DNA of 64,000 nucleotides from contig JAPOZM010000074.1 of the NCBI GenBank assembly GCA_026706075.1, positions 61,437 to 125,436 on the forward strand. The letters are read 5' to 3'. The notes beneath the pieces were generated by a model, which had not been told where the DNA came from, ran no database searches, and saw only the letters and a list, made by a program, of their open reading frames with translations. Source of the DNA: Gemmatimonadaceae bacterium (GTDB lineage Bacteria; Latescibacterota; UBA2968; UBA8231). Made by a program: the position numbers and the translations under genes. Of this stretch, positions 16,089 through 24,928 are shown in pieces (the first letter of the stretch is position 1; the number at the start of each line of letters is the position of its first letter).

Positions 16089-17009
16089 CTACTCGAAGAG
16101 ATAGCTGTCGTCGTACTCGGCGTTGCGCGCCGCCTCGATCCGGTGGAGTTGGGGGGTCAGCCGGGCCTCGAGCTGGTACCAGCGCTCCGCCTCCTCGGGC
16201 CGGCCGCTGCGATCGAGGACGTACGCCAGGTTGTGGATCGCCGGCACGTGCAGGGAATCGAGGCCCACGGCGGCGGCGAAGGCCTTGCGGGCGGAGGCCA
16301 GGTCCTCCAGGCGCAGGTAGGCGACGCCCTCGGCGTAGATCACGTCGGCGTGCTCGCGCAGGGCGAAGGAGCGGTGGAAGAAGGCGATGGACTGCCTCGG
16401 GTGGCCGGCCTCCAGCAGGGTCAGGCCGCGGGCGAAGTACGACTGCGACAGGGCGCGGCGGGCGCCGGGGTGGTCGGCCCGCCTCTCCACGAGGCTCTCG
16501 AGATGGGAGATGGAGCGCCGGTAGTCCTGCACCCGGTGGTAGGCGACGCCGAGGTTGTAGCGGGCGTCGTCGCGCCCGGGGTCGAGGCGCAGGGTGCGCT
16601 CCAGGTAGCCGATCCCCTCGCCTTGCTCGCCGGTGGCGCACAGAAGGGTGCCGAGTCCGGCCAGGGCCTCGACCATGGTGGAGTCCTGCTCCAGGGCCCG
16701 CCGGTAGTGCTCCTCCGCCTCGGCGATGCGCGCCTGGGCGTGGCGCACGACGCCGAGGTTGCAGTGCGCCTCGGCGTAGCCCGGCTCCAGCTCCAGGGCC
16801 TCCTCCAGTTGGCCGGCGGCCATGGCGTAGCTCTGGTCCTCGAAGTAGGCGTTGGCCAGCAGCACCCGCAGCTCGGGGTTGTACGGGTCCTTCTGCACCC
16901 GCTCCTTCTGGTAGCGGATGCGCTCCTTCGCCCAGACGTTGTAGCCCTCCTTGGCCGCCGCCGACGCCGCCAGGCAGAGGACGACGGCGGAGGCCACCGC
17001 CCGGCTCAT
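16089..17009 (-). CDS. Exported TPR-repeat protein
   Basis: 306 residues. Signal peptide 'MSRAVASAVVLCLAASAAA', then about seven tetratricopeptide repeats (for example 'AEAHCNLGVVRHAQARIAEAEEHYRRALEQD', 'ARYNLGVAYHRVQDYRRSISHLE', 'VPAIHNLAYVLDRSGRPEEAERWYQLEARL'). TPR arrays are protein-interaction scaffolds; no enzymatic domain is visible. Likely periplasmic. ATG 17009 overlaps the stop of the upstream NHL-repeat lipoprotein (ATGA), so the two are co-translated and probably act together at the cell envelope. Confidence 0.8.
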   Translation of the reverse strand: MSRAVASAVVLCLAASAAAKEGYNVWAKERIRYQKERVQKDPYNPELRVLLANAYFEDQSYAMAAGQLEEALELEPGYAEAHCNLGVVRHAQARIAEAEEHYRRALEQDSTMVEALAGLGTLLCATGEQGEGIGYLERTLRLDPGRDDARYNLGVAYHRVQDYRRSISHLESLVERRADHPGARRALSQSYFARGLTLLEAGHPRQSIAFFHRSFALREHADVIYAEGVAYLRLEDLASARKAFAAAVGLDSLHVPAIHNLAYVLDRSGRPEEAERWYQLEARLTPQLHRIEAARNAEYDDSYLFE

Positions 17010-18310
17010 GGAGCGAACTTCTGGATCCGGTTGTTGAAGGTGTCGGCCACGTAGATGTACCCGTCGCGGTCGCGGGCGATGCCGCCGGCCACGACCTCCC
17101 GGGTCACCCGCTCCCCCGTGGTCACGTCGGCGAGCACCATGGCCTCGCCGCGGAAGCGGAAGGCGGAGGGGTCGGCGCCCTCCCGGCCCCACCTCGTGAG
17201 GTACTCGCCGCCGCGGAAGACCTCGATGCGGTCGTGGCCGCCGTTGACCACGAAGACGCGGTCGGTGGCGGTGTCGTGGGTGAAGTCCGTGGGCCGGTTG
17301 AGGAGGCCGGCGCCCCGGTCCTCCGGCGACAGCGGGTCGCGGCCGGTGACGCGCCCCACCTCGCTGCGCTCCACCGAGCCGTAGACCACGAGGCGCGGCG
17401 CCTGCCAGCCCGAGGTGTCGTAGCCCAGGGGCTCCACCAGGGCGGCGAAGGCGCCGTCGTGGAAGCGCACGCTCGACACCATCAGCGGCGGGACGCTGTA
17501 GTGCTCGACGAGCTCGCCGTCGGGACCGAGCTCCTGCAGGTGGCTGACGCTCTCGACGAAGAGGCGGTCGCCGTCCGCGGTGATGTGGCGCGCGAAGACG
17601 GTGCTCAGCGGCCGCGTCCACAGCCGGGCCCCGTCGGCTCCGAGCTTCGCCCAGCGCGGCTGCGGCGGCCCCCCCTCCACGTACGTGTTGAAGACGACGT
17701 ACAGGTATCCCCCCGCGTCGAAGGCCGCGGACGCGGCATCGAGGGTGGCCGTCTCGAGGCAGGCGTTGGGCGAATCGGTGTAGCGCCAGCGCCCCATGGG
17801 CCTGCCGTCCCGGTCGAAGCGCTCGACCCAGCCCCGGCCGGCGCCGAGGACATGGAGGACGCCCTCCTCGGAGAGGACGATCCGGGTCGGCAGGAAGCCG
17901 TCGGACAGGGACCAGCCGCCTACGCGGCGGTGGATGCCGCCCCCCACCGCCGGGCTCTCGAGGCGCAGCTCCTCCTCGTCCCCGCGGGCGCGGAAGACGG
18001 CGGCCACGCGGTAGCGGTAGCCGCGGTCGGCCAGCAGCCCCTCGTCGACCCAGGCCGTGTCCCGGTGGCCGCTGACCGAGGCGACCACCTCGAAGCCGCG
18101 CCGGCCGGCGCGCTCCACGTCGTAGCGCAGGAATCCCTTCTCCGGAGGCCGGGCCCAGGCCAGCCGCGCGGTGGCGCTGACACTGTCGAAGTCGACGCGC
18201 AGGGCCGCCGGGGGAGCGGGGCGGGCCGGCCGGCCAAAGGGCAGGCTGCACGCGCCCAGGGCGGCCAGCAGGCAGAGGAGAGGGAGGCGGCGCATCGCGG
18301 TGGTTCCCAT
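17006..18310 (-). CDS. NHL-repeat lipoprotein with an N-terminal Fn3-like domain
   Basis: 434 residues from ATG 18310; ATG 18295 gives a cleaner signal peptide 'MRRLPLLCLLAALGACS', with lipobox LGAC and acylated Cys. A fibronectin-III-like module follows ('ATARLAWARPPEKGFLRYDVER...YRYRVAAVF'), then a six-bladed-propeller type region ending in a clear NHL repeat ('GGIARDRDGYIYVADTFNNRIQKF') and earlier repeats such as 'DTATDRVFVVNGGHDRIEVF'. Such proteins are usually envelope-attached and bind proteins or carbohydrates. A TTGACA promoter lies directly upstream. Confidence 0.75.
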   Translation of the reverse strand: MGTTAMRRLPLLCLLAALGACSLPFGRPARPAPPAALRVDFDSVSATARLAWARPPEKGFLRYDVERAGRRGFEVVASVSGHRDTAWVDEGLLADRGYRYRVAAVFRARGDEEELRLESPAVGGGIHRRVGGWSLSDGFLPTRIVLSEEGVLHVLGAGRGWVERFDRDGRPMGRWRYTDSPNACLETATLDAASAAFDAGGYLYVVFNTYVEGGPPQPRWAKLGADGARLWTRPLSTVFARHITADGDRLFVESVSHLQELGPDGELVEHYSVPPLMVSSVRFHDGAFAALVEPLGYDTSGWQAPRLVVYGSVERSEVGRVTGRDPLSPEDRGAGLLNRPTDFTHDTATDRVFVVNGGHDRIEVFRGGEYLTRWGREGADPSAFRFRGEAMVLADVTTGERVTREVVAGGIARDRDGYIYVADTFNNRIQKFAP

Positions 18311-18323
18311 GGCAGGGGCCGCT

Positions 18324-18351
18324 ACGATAGGGGTGCCCGCATGGGTGTCAA
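18324..18351 (-). promoter_or_regulatory. Promoter of the NHL-lipoprotein/TPR pair
   Basis: TTGACA (18351-18346), 16 bases, TATCGT (18329-18324). The predicted start point is close to ATG 18310 and leaves a short leader for ATG 18295. Confidence 0.5.
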
Positions 18352-18447
18352 GCAGCTTCCCCCGCCCTTTGGAGCCGCCCGCCGGAGGCCCGTACTTTTC
18401 GGCGCCATGGCCCCCGCCACACGACCATCGCCCCCGGAGAGGACCCC

Positions 18448-19815
18448 GTGAGCCGGGACCACCCGCTCATGGTCAGCCACTCCGGCATCCGCGGCATCGT
18501 CGGCCGCTCCCTCACCGGCGAGACGGTGCGCCGCTTCGCCGCCGCCTTCGCCGCGCGCCTGCCGGCGGGGTCCCGGATCGTCCTGGCGCGGGACACGCGC
18601 CCTTCGGGGGAGGACTTCGCCCGAGCCGCCGCCGAGGAGCTGCAGGAGGCAGGGTGCGCCGTCCTCGACCTCGGCGTCTGCGCCACTCCCGCCGCCAAGA
18701 TGATGGTCCTCCTGCTGCCGGCCGACGGCGCCGTCATCCTCACGGCCAGCCACAATCCGGCGGAGTGGAACGGCCTCAAGCTGATCCGCGGGGACGGCAT
18801 CTTCCTCGACGCCGGGGACGCCCGCCAGGTGGAGGCGGCCTTCCATCGCGGCGACCGCCGGCGCGCCCCCGGAGGACGGCTGCAGTGCGTCCCCCGCGAA
18901 GAGGTGGAGGACCGCTTCCTCGAGCGGGTCCTGGATGTCGTCGACGTCGACCTCATACGGCGAGCCGGACTGCGCGCCTCCGTCGATCCCTGCAACGGCA
19001 CGGGGGCCCTCTTCACGCCGCGCCTGCTCGAGGCCCTGGGCGTCGAGGCCGTCTTCATCCACGACGAGCCCCACGGCCGCTTCGCCCACGACCCGGAGCC
19101 GGTCCCCGGGAACCTGGCCGACCTCGGCCGCGCCGTCCTCGACCACGGATGCCACGCCGGCTTCGCCATCGATCCCGACGCCGACCGCGTCGCCCTCGTC
19201 GGCGAGGACGGCAGACCCCTCGGCGAGGACCTCACCCTGGCCCTGGCGGTGCAGGTCGTCACCCGGCGACGGCGGGGCCCCGTCGTGACCACCCTCTCCA
19301 CCTCGCAGGTGGTGAGCGACGCCGCTGCAGCCGCCGGCTGTCCGGTCACCCTGACCCCGGTGGGTGAGGTCCACGTGGTCGACGCCATGATCGACGAGGG
19401 CGCCGTCATCGGCGGCGAAGGCAACGGCGGCGTCATCCTCACCGAGGTCGACCCCGGCCGCGATGCCGCCGTCGGTCTGGCCCTCGTCCTGGAGGCGCTG
19501 GCCGGACGCGGGGCCTCGCTCACCGGGCTGGCCGCCGCCCTGCCCGCCTATCGCATCGAGAAACGCAGGGTCGACGCCGACCCCGCGGGGATGGAAGGGG
19601 CCCTGTCCTCTCTCGCCGGGCGCTACCCCGGCGCTTTCCGCCACCCCGTCGCCGATGGCGGCAAGCTCTACCTGAGGGGCCGGCTCGAGTGTCCGTGGGT
19701 CCACCTGCGGGCGTCGAACACCGAGCCCGTGGTGCGGGTCATGGCGGAGAGCGCCGACCCCGAGGAGGCGGCGAGGTTGTGCGATGAGGCGGAGAGACTG
19801 CTGACCGGGGGCTGA
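18448..19815 (+). CDS. glmM: Phosphoglucosamine mutase/phosphomannomutase-type enzyme
   Basis: Alpha-D-phosphohexomutase, 455 residues from GTG 18448. All four active-site segments are present: the phosphoserine loop 'TASHNP' (Ser near residue 100), the metal-binding loop 'DPDADR' (about 241), the sugar-binding loop 'GEGNGG', and the phosphate-binding 'RASNTEPVVRVM' near the C-terminus. The early 'SGIRGIVG' is typical. The likely reaction is conversion of glucosamine-6-P to glucosamine-1-P for peptidoglycan and LPS. Sequence alone does not exclude a mannose or glucose mutase, so the symbol is tentative. Confidence 0.75.
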   Translation: MSRDHPLMVSHSGIRGIVGRSLTGETVRRFAAAFAARLPAGSRIVLARDTRPSGEDFARAAAEELQEAGCAVLDLGVCATPAAKMMVLLLPADGAVILTASHNPAEWNGLKLIRGDGIFLDAGDARQVEAAFHRGDRRRAPGGRLQCVPREEVEDRFLERVLDVVDVDLIRRAGLRASVDPCNGTGALFTPRLLEALGVEAVFIHDEPHGRFAHDPEPVPGNLADLGRAVLDHGCHAGFAIDPDADRVALVGEDGRPLGEDLTLALAVQVVTRRRRGPVVTTLSTSQVVSDAAAAAGCPVTLTPVGEVHVVDAMIDEGAVIGGEGNGGVILTEVDPGRDAAVGLALVLEALAGRGASLTGLAAALPAYRIEKRRVDADPAGMEGALSSLAGRYPGAFRHPVADGGKLYLRGRLECPWVHLRASNTEPVVRVMAESADPEEAARLCDEAERLLTGG

Positions 19816-19822
19816 CGGGCGG

Positions 19823-20197
19823 CTAGGAGCGTGTCGACGGCAGGCGGACGGGCTGTTCGCGCAGACGCGGGTTCGCGGCCGGCTCGTCGCCGGCCTCCTC
19901 GGTGATCTCGCCGCGGTCCTCGACCAGGTCGATCAGGCGCTCGAGGCTGTCCTTGGCGCGGTCGGTGAAGGCCTTGCGGTCGGCCATGATCTTGAGCAGC
20001 TCAGCGGCGATCTGCATCGCCGCCAGGATCGCCACCTGCCGCTCCCGGAGGCCGGCGTGCCGGCCGGCGATCTCCTTCATCCTGGCGTCGACGTAGGCGG
20101 CGACCTCCTGTACCTGCGCGGGCTCGCCCGCGATGCGGTACTCCTCGCCGAGGATCTTGACGAGGACTCCCTGGACCTGAGCACTGCCTTGCGCCAA
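19823..20197 (-). CDS. zapA: ZapA-like cell division protein
   Basis: 124 residues. N-terminal beta strands ('VLVKILGEEYRIAGEPAQVQEVAAYVDARMKEIAG') are followed by a long helix ('RQVAILAAMQIAAELLKIMADRKAFTDRAKDSLERLIDLVED') that forms the coiled-coil tetramer of ZapA, which bundles FtsZ filaments at the division ring. The last ~25 residues are a polar tail. It ends seven bases from the phosphohexomutase stop (convergent) and has its own promoter. Confidence 0.8.
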   Translation of the reverse strand: MAQGSAQVQGVLVKILGEEYRIAGEPAQVQEVAAYVDARMKEIAGRHAGLRERQVAILAAMQIAAELLKIMADRKAFTDRAKDSLERLIDLVEDRGEITEEAGDEPAANPRLREQPVRLPSTRS

Positions 20198-20239
20198 GTC
20201 TGACCGCCGCGAAGGGGGGACCGAAGCAACGTCGTTGAT

Positions 20240-20268
20240 ATATACCCCCTGCGGCGGGGCCCGGCAAG
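20240..20268 (-). promoter_or_regulatory. Promoter of zapA
   Basis: TTGCCG (20268-20263), 17 bases, TATATA (20245-20240), located between the stop of the Ldh2-type gene and zapA, about 45 bases before the zapA start. Confidence 0.5.
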
Positions 20269-20272
20269 GTAT

Positions 20273-21337
20273 TCAGTCCCGCTGGACCTCTGGCACGGGG
20301 TCGACGCCGCTGGCCCGCAGGCGCCGGGTCAAAGCCTGCCAGCGTCCGGCGCCCATGGGAATGCCGCCGGCCAGCCGTTGCTCTCGCATCTCGCGGGCCC
20401 GGTCGCCGGGGACCCGGACCCGGCCGGCGCCCTCCGCCGGAGCCGTGGCCCGGGCGTCGGCGGCGAGGCTCCGCGCCGCCTCGGCGAGGCCCCCGCCAAA
20501 GGACGCCGGATCGACGACGAGGACGAAGAAGCTGCAGCCGTACGGCCCGTCCAGCTCGGTCACCGGTGGCACCTGGCGGCCGCAGGGGCCGCCCGCCAGA
20601 CCCCCCGTCAGCAAGTCCACCAACAACCCGAAGCCGTAGCCGAGAGCACCGCCCACGGGCAGCAGGGTGCCGGCCCTCGCCGCCGCCGGGTCGGTCGTCG
20701 GCCGGCCGTCGGGGTCCAGGCCGATGCCGGGGGCCAGCGGCCTCCCCTCCTCGGCGGCCTGGGTCACCTTGGCCGCCGAATGGCCGGTGGCGGCGTCGAA
20801 GACCAGGGGCTCGCCGGCGGCGGCGGGAGCGGCCCAGGCGATCGGGTTGGTTCCGTGCAGCCCCTCACGGCCGCCGTGGGGAGCCACCCTCGGCGTCGAG
20901 TTGGCCGCGGCGACGGCCAGCAGACCGGCGCGGGCCGGGGCTTCCACATAGGGGGCCAGGGCTCCCACGTAGTTGGCGTCGCGGAGGGCCACCGCCCCGA
21001 GGCCGGTCTCGCGCGCCTTGTCCCGAGCCAGGTCGGTGGCCCACCGCGCCAGGGGCGGACCGAGGCCGTGCTGGCCGTCGACGAGGGCCGTGGCCGCCCC
21101 CTCGCGGCGCACCAGGGGCCGGCGGCCGGGCCGCATCTGCCCCGAGTGGATGCGCTCGGCGAAGGTCCCCAGGAGGCTGATCCCGTGGCTGTCGACACCG
21201 CGCAGACTCGCCTCCACCAGGGTCTCCGCGCAGACCCGGGCCTCCTCGGCGGGGACGCCGAGCCGGCCGAGGACATCGACGCAGAAGGCGTGGGCCGAAC
21301 TGTGGGGGATGTGGTGGATGTGGTGGATGGCGGTCAT
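20273..21337 (-). CDS. Malate/L-lactate dehydrogenase-family (Ldh2) oxidoreductase
   Basis: NAD(P)H-dependent reductase family distinct from the classical Rossmann-fold Ldh/Mdh (members act on malate, 2,3-diketogulonate, ureidoglycolate or sulfolactate). 354 residues from ATG 21337. It shows the family signatures 'RGVDSHGISLL', 'GLGAVALRDANYVGALAPYVE', 'GTNPIAWAAPA' and 'GALGYGFGLLVDLLTGGLAGG'. The substrate cannot be told from sequence. An alternative ATG at 21364 would add nine residues and overlap the divergent gene start base for base; with ATG 21337 the divergent gap is still only 26 bp, with little room for two promoters. Confidence 0.8.
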   Translation of the reverse strand: MTAIHHIHHIPHSSAHAFCVDVLGRLGVPAEEARVCAETLVEASLRGVDSHGISLLGTFAERIHSGQMRPGRRPLVRREGAATALVDGQHGLGPPLARWATDLARDKARETGLGAVALRDANYVGALAPYVEAPARAGLLAVAAANSTPRVAPHGGREGLHGTNPIAWAAPAAAGEPLVFDAATGHSAAKVTQAAEEGRPLAPGIGLDPDGRPTTDPAAARAGTLLPVGGALGYGFGLLVDLLTGGLAGGPCGRQVPPVTELDGPYGCSFFVLVVDPASFGGGLAEAARSLAADARATAPAEGAGRVRVPGDRAREMREQRLAGGIPMGAGRWQALTRRLRASGVDPVPEVQRD

Positions 21338-21363
21338 TGCTCGCAAGGCCGACCTTTGGCCCA

Positions 21364-22356
21364 ATGAAGGCGATCGCCGTCGACACGGAAACCCCGGGCC
21401 GCCCCCTCCGCTGGGCGGAGATCCCCGACCCGCAGATCGGGCCGCGGGAGGTCCTCGTCGACGTCCACGCCACCGCCGTCAACCGCGCCGACCTGCTGCA
21501 GCGGGCCGGCGGCTACCCGCCGCCGCCGGGGGCGCCCGAGACCCTGGGGCTGGAGCTGGCCGGCGTCGTCGCCGAGGCCGGCGGCGAGGTCTCCCGGGCC
21601 CGCCCGGGGGACCGCGTCTGCGCCCTGCTGGCCGGCGGCGGCTACGCCGAGCGGGCCTCGGTCGACGAGCGCCTGCTGATCCCCATGCCGGACGACTGGG
21701 ACTACGCCCGCGGGGCGGCGGTCCCCGAGGTCTTCCTCACCGCCTGCCTGAACCTTTTCGAGGAGGCGGGCCTGCAGGCCGGGGAGACGGTCCTCGTCCA
21801 CGGCGGCGCCAGCGGCGTCGGCACCGCCGCCATCCAGCTCTCCCGCCACCAGGGCTGCCGGGTGCTGGCCACCGCCGGCACCGGGGCCAAGCGGGACCTC
21901 TGCCGCCGCCTCGGGGCCGAGCTGGCCGTCGACTACCGGAACGGCTTTCGCGAGGCCGTCGCCGATCACCTGGGGGCCTCGGAAGGCGGCGTGGACGTGG
22001 TCCTCGACGTGGCCGGCGCCAGCCACCTGGCGGACAACATCGAGTGCCTGGGCCTCAAGGGGCGCCTGGTGGTGCTCTCCCTTCTCGGTGGCTCCCGCGC
22101 CGAGCTCGACCTTTCGCTGCTGCTGCGGAAGCGGCTGCGCATCGTCGGCTCCCTGCTGCGGGCCCGGCCGGTGGAGGAGAAGGCCCACATCATCAGCCGC
22201 TTCCGGACCCGCTTCCTCGACGCCCTGATCGACGGCCGCCTCGAGCCCGTCATCGACCGGGTGATGCCCATCGAGGAGGCCGGGGCCGCCCACGCCGTGC
22301 TGGAGCGCAACGAGAACCTGGGCAAGGTGATCCTGCAAGTGAGGGAGGAGAGATGA
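21364..22356 (+). CDS. NAD(P)H:quinone oxidoreductase of the MDR superfamily (PIG3-like)
   Basis: 330 residues. N-terminal GroES-like domain ('VLVDVHATAVNRADLLQRAGGYPPPPGAPETLGLELAG', a hallmark of zinc-free quinone reductases) and a Rossmann domain with 'GGASGVGTA' (147-155). No zinc-binding Cys cluster. It would reduce quinones or enals with NADPH in the cytoplasm. Start ATG 21364 aligns with the family. Its stop overlaps the C45 gene start (ATGA), and that gene in turn overlaps the CehA-like gene, so the three form an operon. Confidence 0.85.
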   Translation: MKAIAVDTETPGRPLRWAEIPDPQIGPREVLVDVHATAVNRADLLQRAGGYPPPPGAPETLGLELAGVVAEAGGEVSRARPGDRVCALLAGGGYAERASVDERLLIPMPDDWDYARGAAVPEVFLTACLNLFEEAGLQAGETVLVHGGASGVGTAAIQLSRHQGCRVLATAGTGAKRDLCRRLGAELAVDYRNGFREAVADHLGASEGGVDVVLDVAGASHLADNIECLGLKGRLVVLSLLGGSRAELDLSLLLRKRLRIVGSLLRARPVEEKAHIISRFRTRFLDALIDGRLEPVIDRVMPIEEAGAAHAVLERNENLGKVILQVREER

Positions 22357-23465
22357 CCGCGACCGCACCGGCCGCCGCGGCGGCCACCCGTTACCCCGAG
22401 CTCACCGTCGCCGGCTCGCCGGCGGCCATGGGCGAGCAGATCGGCGAGGCCCTGGGAGAGCAGATCCGCGGCTTCGACGCCATCGCCCTGGAGCGCGTGC
22501 GCCTGAGCGTGGACGTCTCCCGGGAGCGCGCCCTGCAGGTGGCGGGGCGCTGCGTCGAGGACGTGGGCGGGTACGCGCCGCACATGCTGGTCGAGCTGGA
22601 GGGCATGAGCCGCGCCTGCGGCGTCTCCGTGGAGGCGCTGATGCTGCTGCAGATCCGCAACCAGCTGCAGCCGGACTCCGGCCGGGGGCGAGGCATGGCG
22701 CCCGCCGACTCCGGGTGCACCGCCTTCGCCCTGAGCGACGAGATCACCGGCGGCGGGGGCGTGGCCGGACAGAACTGGGACAACGACCCGGCCCTCGATC
22801 CCTTCACCGTCGTGCTGACCCGCCGGCCCGACGACGCCCCGGCCTTCATGAGCGTCACCCAGGCCGGGCTGATCGCCTACCTCGGCGTGAGCGAGGCCGG
22901 CATCGGCGTCTGCATGAACACCCTGCCGGCCCCGGCCCGGCCCTACGGGGTGCCCCACTACTTCACGGTGCGTGGCATCTACGAGGCCCGCTCCCTGGAG
23001 GAGGCGGTGGACGCCGTCGACCGGGCGAGCCGCGCCATCCCCGCCAACATCCTGCTGTCGACCCCCGAGGGTCCGGCCGACCTTGAGGTCACGGTGGACG
23101 CCGTGCACGTTCTGCGCGACGACGACGGCGACGGCGTCGTGACCCACACCAATCACTGCGTGCACCCCGATCTGGCGCCGATCAACCGCGACTTCCCCGA
23201 GCTCATCGAGTCCGGCCCCCGCCTGTGCCGCGTCGACGAGCTGCTGGCCGCCTGCCCCCGGCCGGTGACCCGGCCGCGGCTGCAGGCGATCCTCAGCGAC
23301 CACCAGGACCACCCGCGGTCGATCTGCCGCCACCCCAACGACGACCCCGTCACCGGCTACTGGACCAGCGTCTGGTCGCTCATCGTCGAGGCCGGCGCCG
23401 GCCGCCTGCACCTGAGCCGCGGCAACCCCTGCGAACACCCTTACGAGACCTACGAGCTGAACTGA
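22353..23465 (+). CDS. C45-family acyltransferase/amidohydrolase (isopenicillin-N acyltransferase-like)
   Basis: 370 residues. Ntn-hydrolase of the AAT/C45 type: precursors cleave themselves before a Cys that becomes the N-terminal nucleophile. The likely nucleophile is Cys122 in 'DSGCTAF', followed by the typical 'GQNWDND' strand and later 'THTNHCVHPDL', 'HQDHPRSICRHP' and 'TVWSLIVE'-like segments. Family members transfer or hydrolyse acyl groups on amides; most bacterial ones have no known substrate. Cytoplasmic (no signal peptide). Coupled on both sides by overlapping codons to the quinone reductase and the CehA-like hydrolase, which suggests turnover of an amide-containing metabolite. Confidence 0.75.
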   Translation: MTATAPAAAAATRYPELTVAGSPAAMGEQIGEALGEQIRGFDAIALERVRLSVDVSRERALQVAGRCVEDVGGYAPHMLVELEGMSRACGVSVEALMLLQIRNQLQPDSGRGRGMAPADSGCTAFALSDEITGGGGVAGQNWDNDPALDPFTVVLTRRPDDAPAFMSVTQAGLIAYLGVSEAGIGVCMNTLPAPARPYGVPHYFTVRGIYEARSLEEAVDAVDRASRAIPANILLSTPEGPADLEVTVDAVHVLRDDDGDGVVTHTNHCVHPDLAPINRDFPELIESGPRLCRVDELLAACPRPVTRPRLQAILSDHQDHPRSICRHPNDDPVTGYWTSVWSLIVEAGAGRLHLSRGNPCEHPYETYELN

Positions 23466-24904
23466 TGGCCACACTCCACGGCACCATCGTCGACGCCGCC
23501 ACCAACGAGCCCATCGACGCCAAGGTCCACGTCCTCGGACCGACGGGCGGCTTCCACCACCCCGCCGGAGCGCTGCTCAAGCGCGGCCCGGGCACTCCCT
23601 TCTTCTTCGCCGACGGCCAGTTCGAGGTGAACGTCGGCCGCGGGCGCACCGACGTCCTCGTCGAGCGCGGCACCGAGTACCGGCCCCGCCGGGTCACCGT
23701 GGAGACGCCCGAGGCCGGCGTCGCCGAGGTGGAGATCTCCCTCGAGCGCTGGCACCATCCGCAGGCGTCCAACTGGTACCCCGGCAACACCCACATCCAC
23801 TACGACGAGAAGGAGACGCGCCCCGACGAGCGCCTCGGCGTCGACTGCTCGGTGGAGGGCTACAACGTCACCTGCGTCTCCGTCCTCGACCGGCGCCAGC
23901 TGCCGTACGCGAGCAACAAGTACCCCATCGGCGTGATGAACGAGTTCACCACCGCCCATCACGTCCTCGACATCGGCGAGGAGAACCGACACTACGGGGA
24001 GAAGTCGCCCTGGGGTTTCGGCTACGGCCACGTCATGTTCCTCAACATCCGCAACCTCGTGCAGCCGGTGAGCCGCGGCCACATCCTCACCGCCCAGTTC
24101 GACCCCGACTACCCGCCCCTGTGCTTCTGCTGCGACGACGCCCGCGACCAGGGCGGCCTGGTCATCTGGTGCCACAACGGCCGCGGCATGGAAGCCCCCG
24201 TGGCCGCCGCCCTGGGCAAGCTCGACGCCTTCAACCTCTTCGACCCCTTCTGGATGGACCCGGAGTACGACCTCTGGTACAAGCTCCTCAACTGCGGTAT
24301 GCGGCTTCCCGCGTCGACGGGGACGGACTGGTTCGTCTGCTCCAACAACCGCGTCTACGTGCAGGTGGAGGAGGAGTTCAGCTACGCCGCGTGGATCGAC
24401 GGCATGAAGAAGGGGCGCACCTACGTCACCAACGGGCCGGCCGTCGACATGACCGTCAACGGCGCCGGCCTCGGCTCCACCCTGATCCTCGACGGCGGCG
24501 GCCGCCTGGAGGTGGAGGTCACCTTCGACTCCCACTACCCGGTGGTGGCCGCCGAGGTCGTGGCCGACGGCGCCGTCGTCCACCGGCAGGGGTTCCCCGG
24601 GGGAGAGCGGGCCGGCACGGTGCGCTGCGAGGTCGGCGCCGACCGTGACGGCTGGGTGGCGGCGCGCCTGTGGGGGGACGCCCGCGACAGCTTCGACCAG
24701 GCCGTCTACGCCCACACCAGTCCCACCTGGTTCACCTGCGGACGACCGCCGGAGGCGCGGCCCGACGACGCCCGCTTCTTCCTCGACTCGCTCGACGAGT
24801 CCCTGAGGTGGATCGATTCGGTGGGCCGCTACGACACGGACGGTCAGCGGGAGGAGGTGCGCGACCTCTTCCGGCGGGGGCGGGAGGTGTTCGCGGGGCT
24901 GTAG
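23465..24904 (+). CDS. CehA/McbA-like (PHP-type) metallohydrolase
   Basis: 479 residues; ATG 23465 overlaps the C45 stop (TGATG). An N-terminal carboxypeptidase-regulatory-like beta domain (residues 1-95, 'HGTIVDAATNEPIDAKVHVL') precedes the hydrolase domain. The first metal motif is 'NTHIHYD' (H110, H112, D114), later 'VIWCHNGRG', and 'STGTDWF' holds a final Asp. A C-terminal beta segment closes the protein. CehA and McbA hydrolyse carbaryl-type esters, but most relatives act on unknown phosphoesters or carbamates. No signal peptide, so a cytoplasmic partner of the C45 enzyme. Confidence 0.75.
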   Translation: MATLHGTIVDAATNEPIDAKVHVLGPTGGFHHPAGALLKRGPGTPFFFADGQFEVNVGRGRTDVLVERGTEYRPRRVTVETPEAGVAEVEISLERWHHPQASNWYPGNTHIHYDEKETRPDERLGVDCSVEGYNVTCVSVLDRRQLPYASNKYPIGVMNEFTTAHHVLDIGEENRHYGEKSPWGFGYGHVMFLNIRNLVQPVSRGHILTAQFDPDYPPLCFCCDDARDQGGLVIWCHNGRGMEAPVAAALGKLDAFNLFDPFWMDPEYDLWYKLLNCGMRLPASTGTDWFVCSNNRVYVQVEEEFSYAAWIDGMKKGRTYVTNGPAVDMTVNGAGLGSTLILDGGGRLEVEVTFDSHYPVVAAEVVADGAVVHRQGFPGGERAGTVRCEVGADRDGWVAARLWGDARDSFDQAVYAHTSPTWFTCGRPPEARPDDARFFLDSLDESLRWIDSVGRYDTDGQREEVRDLFRRGREVFAGL

Positions 24905-24928
24905 GAGCTGCGGCCGGGCTTCAGCCGC

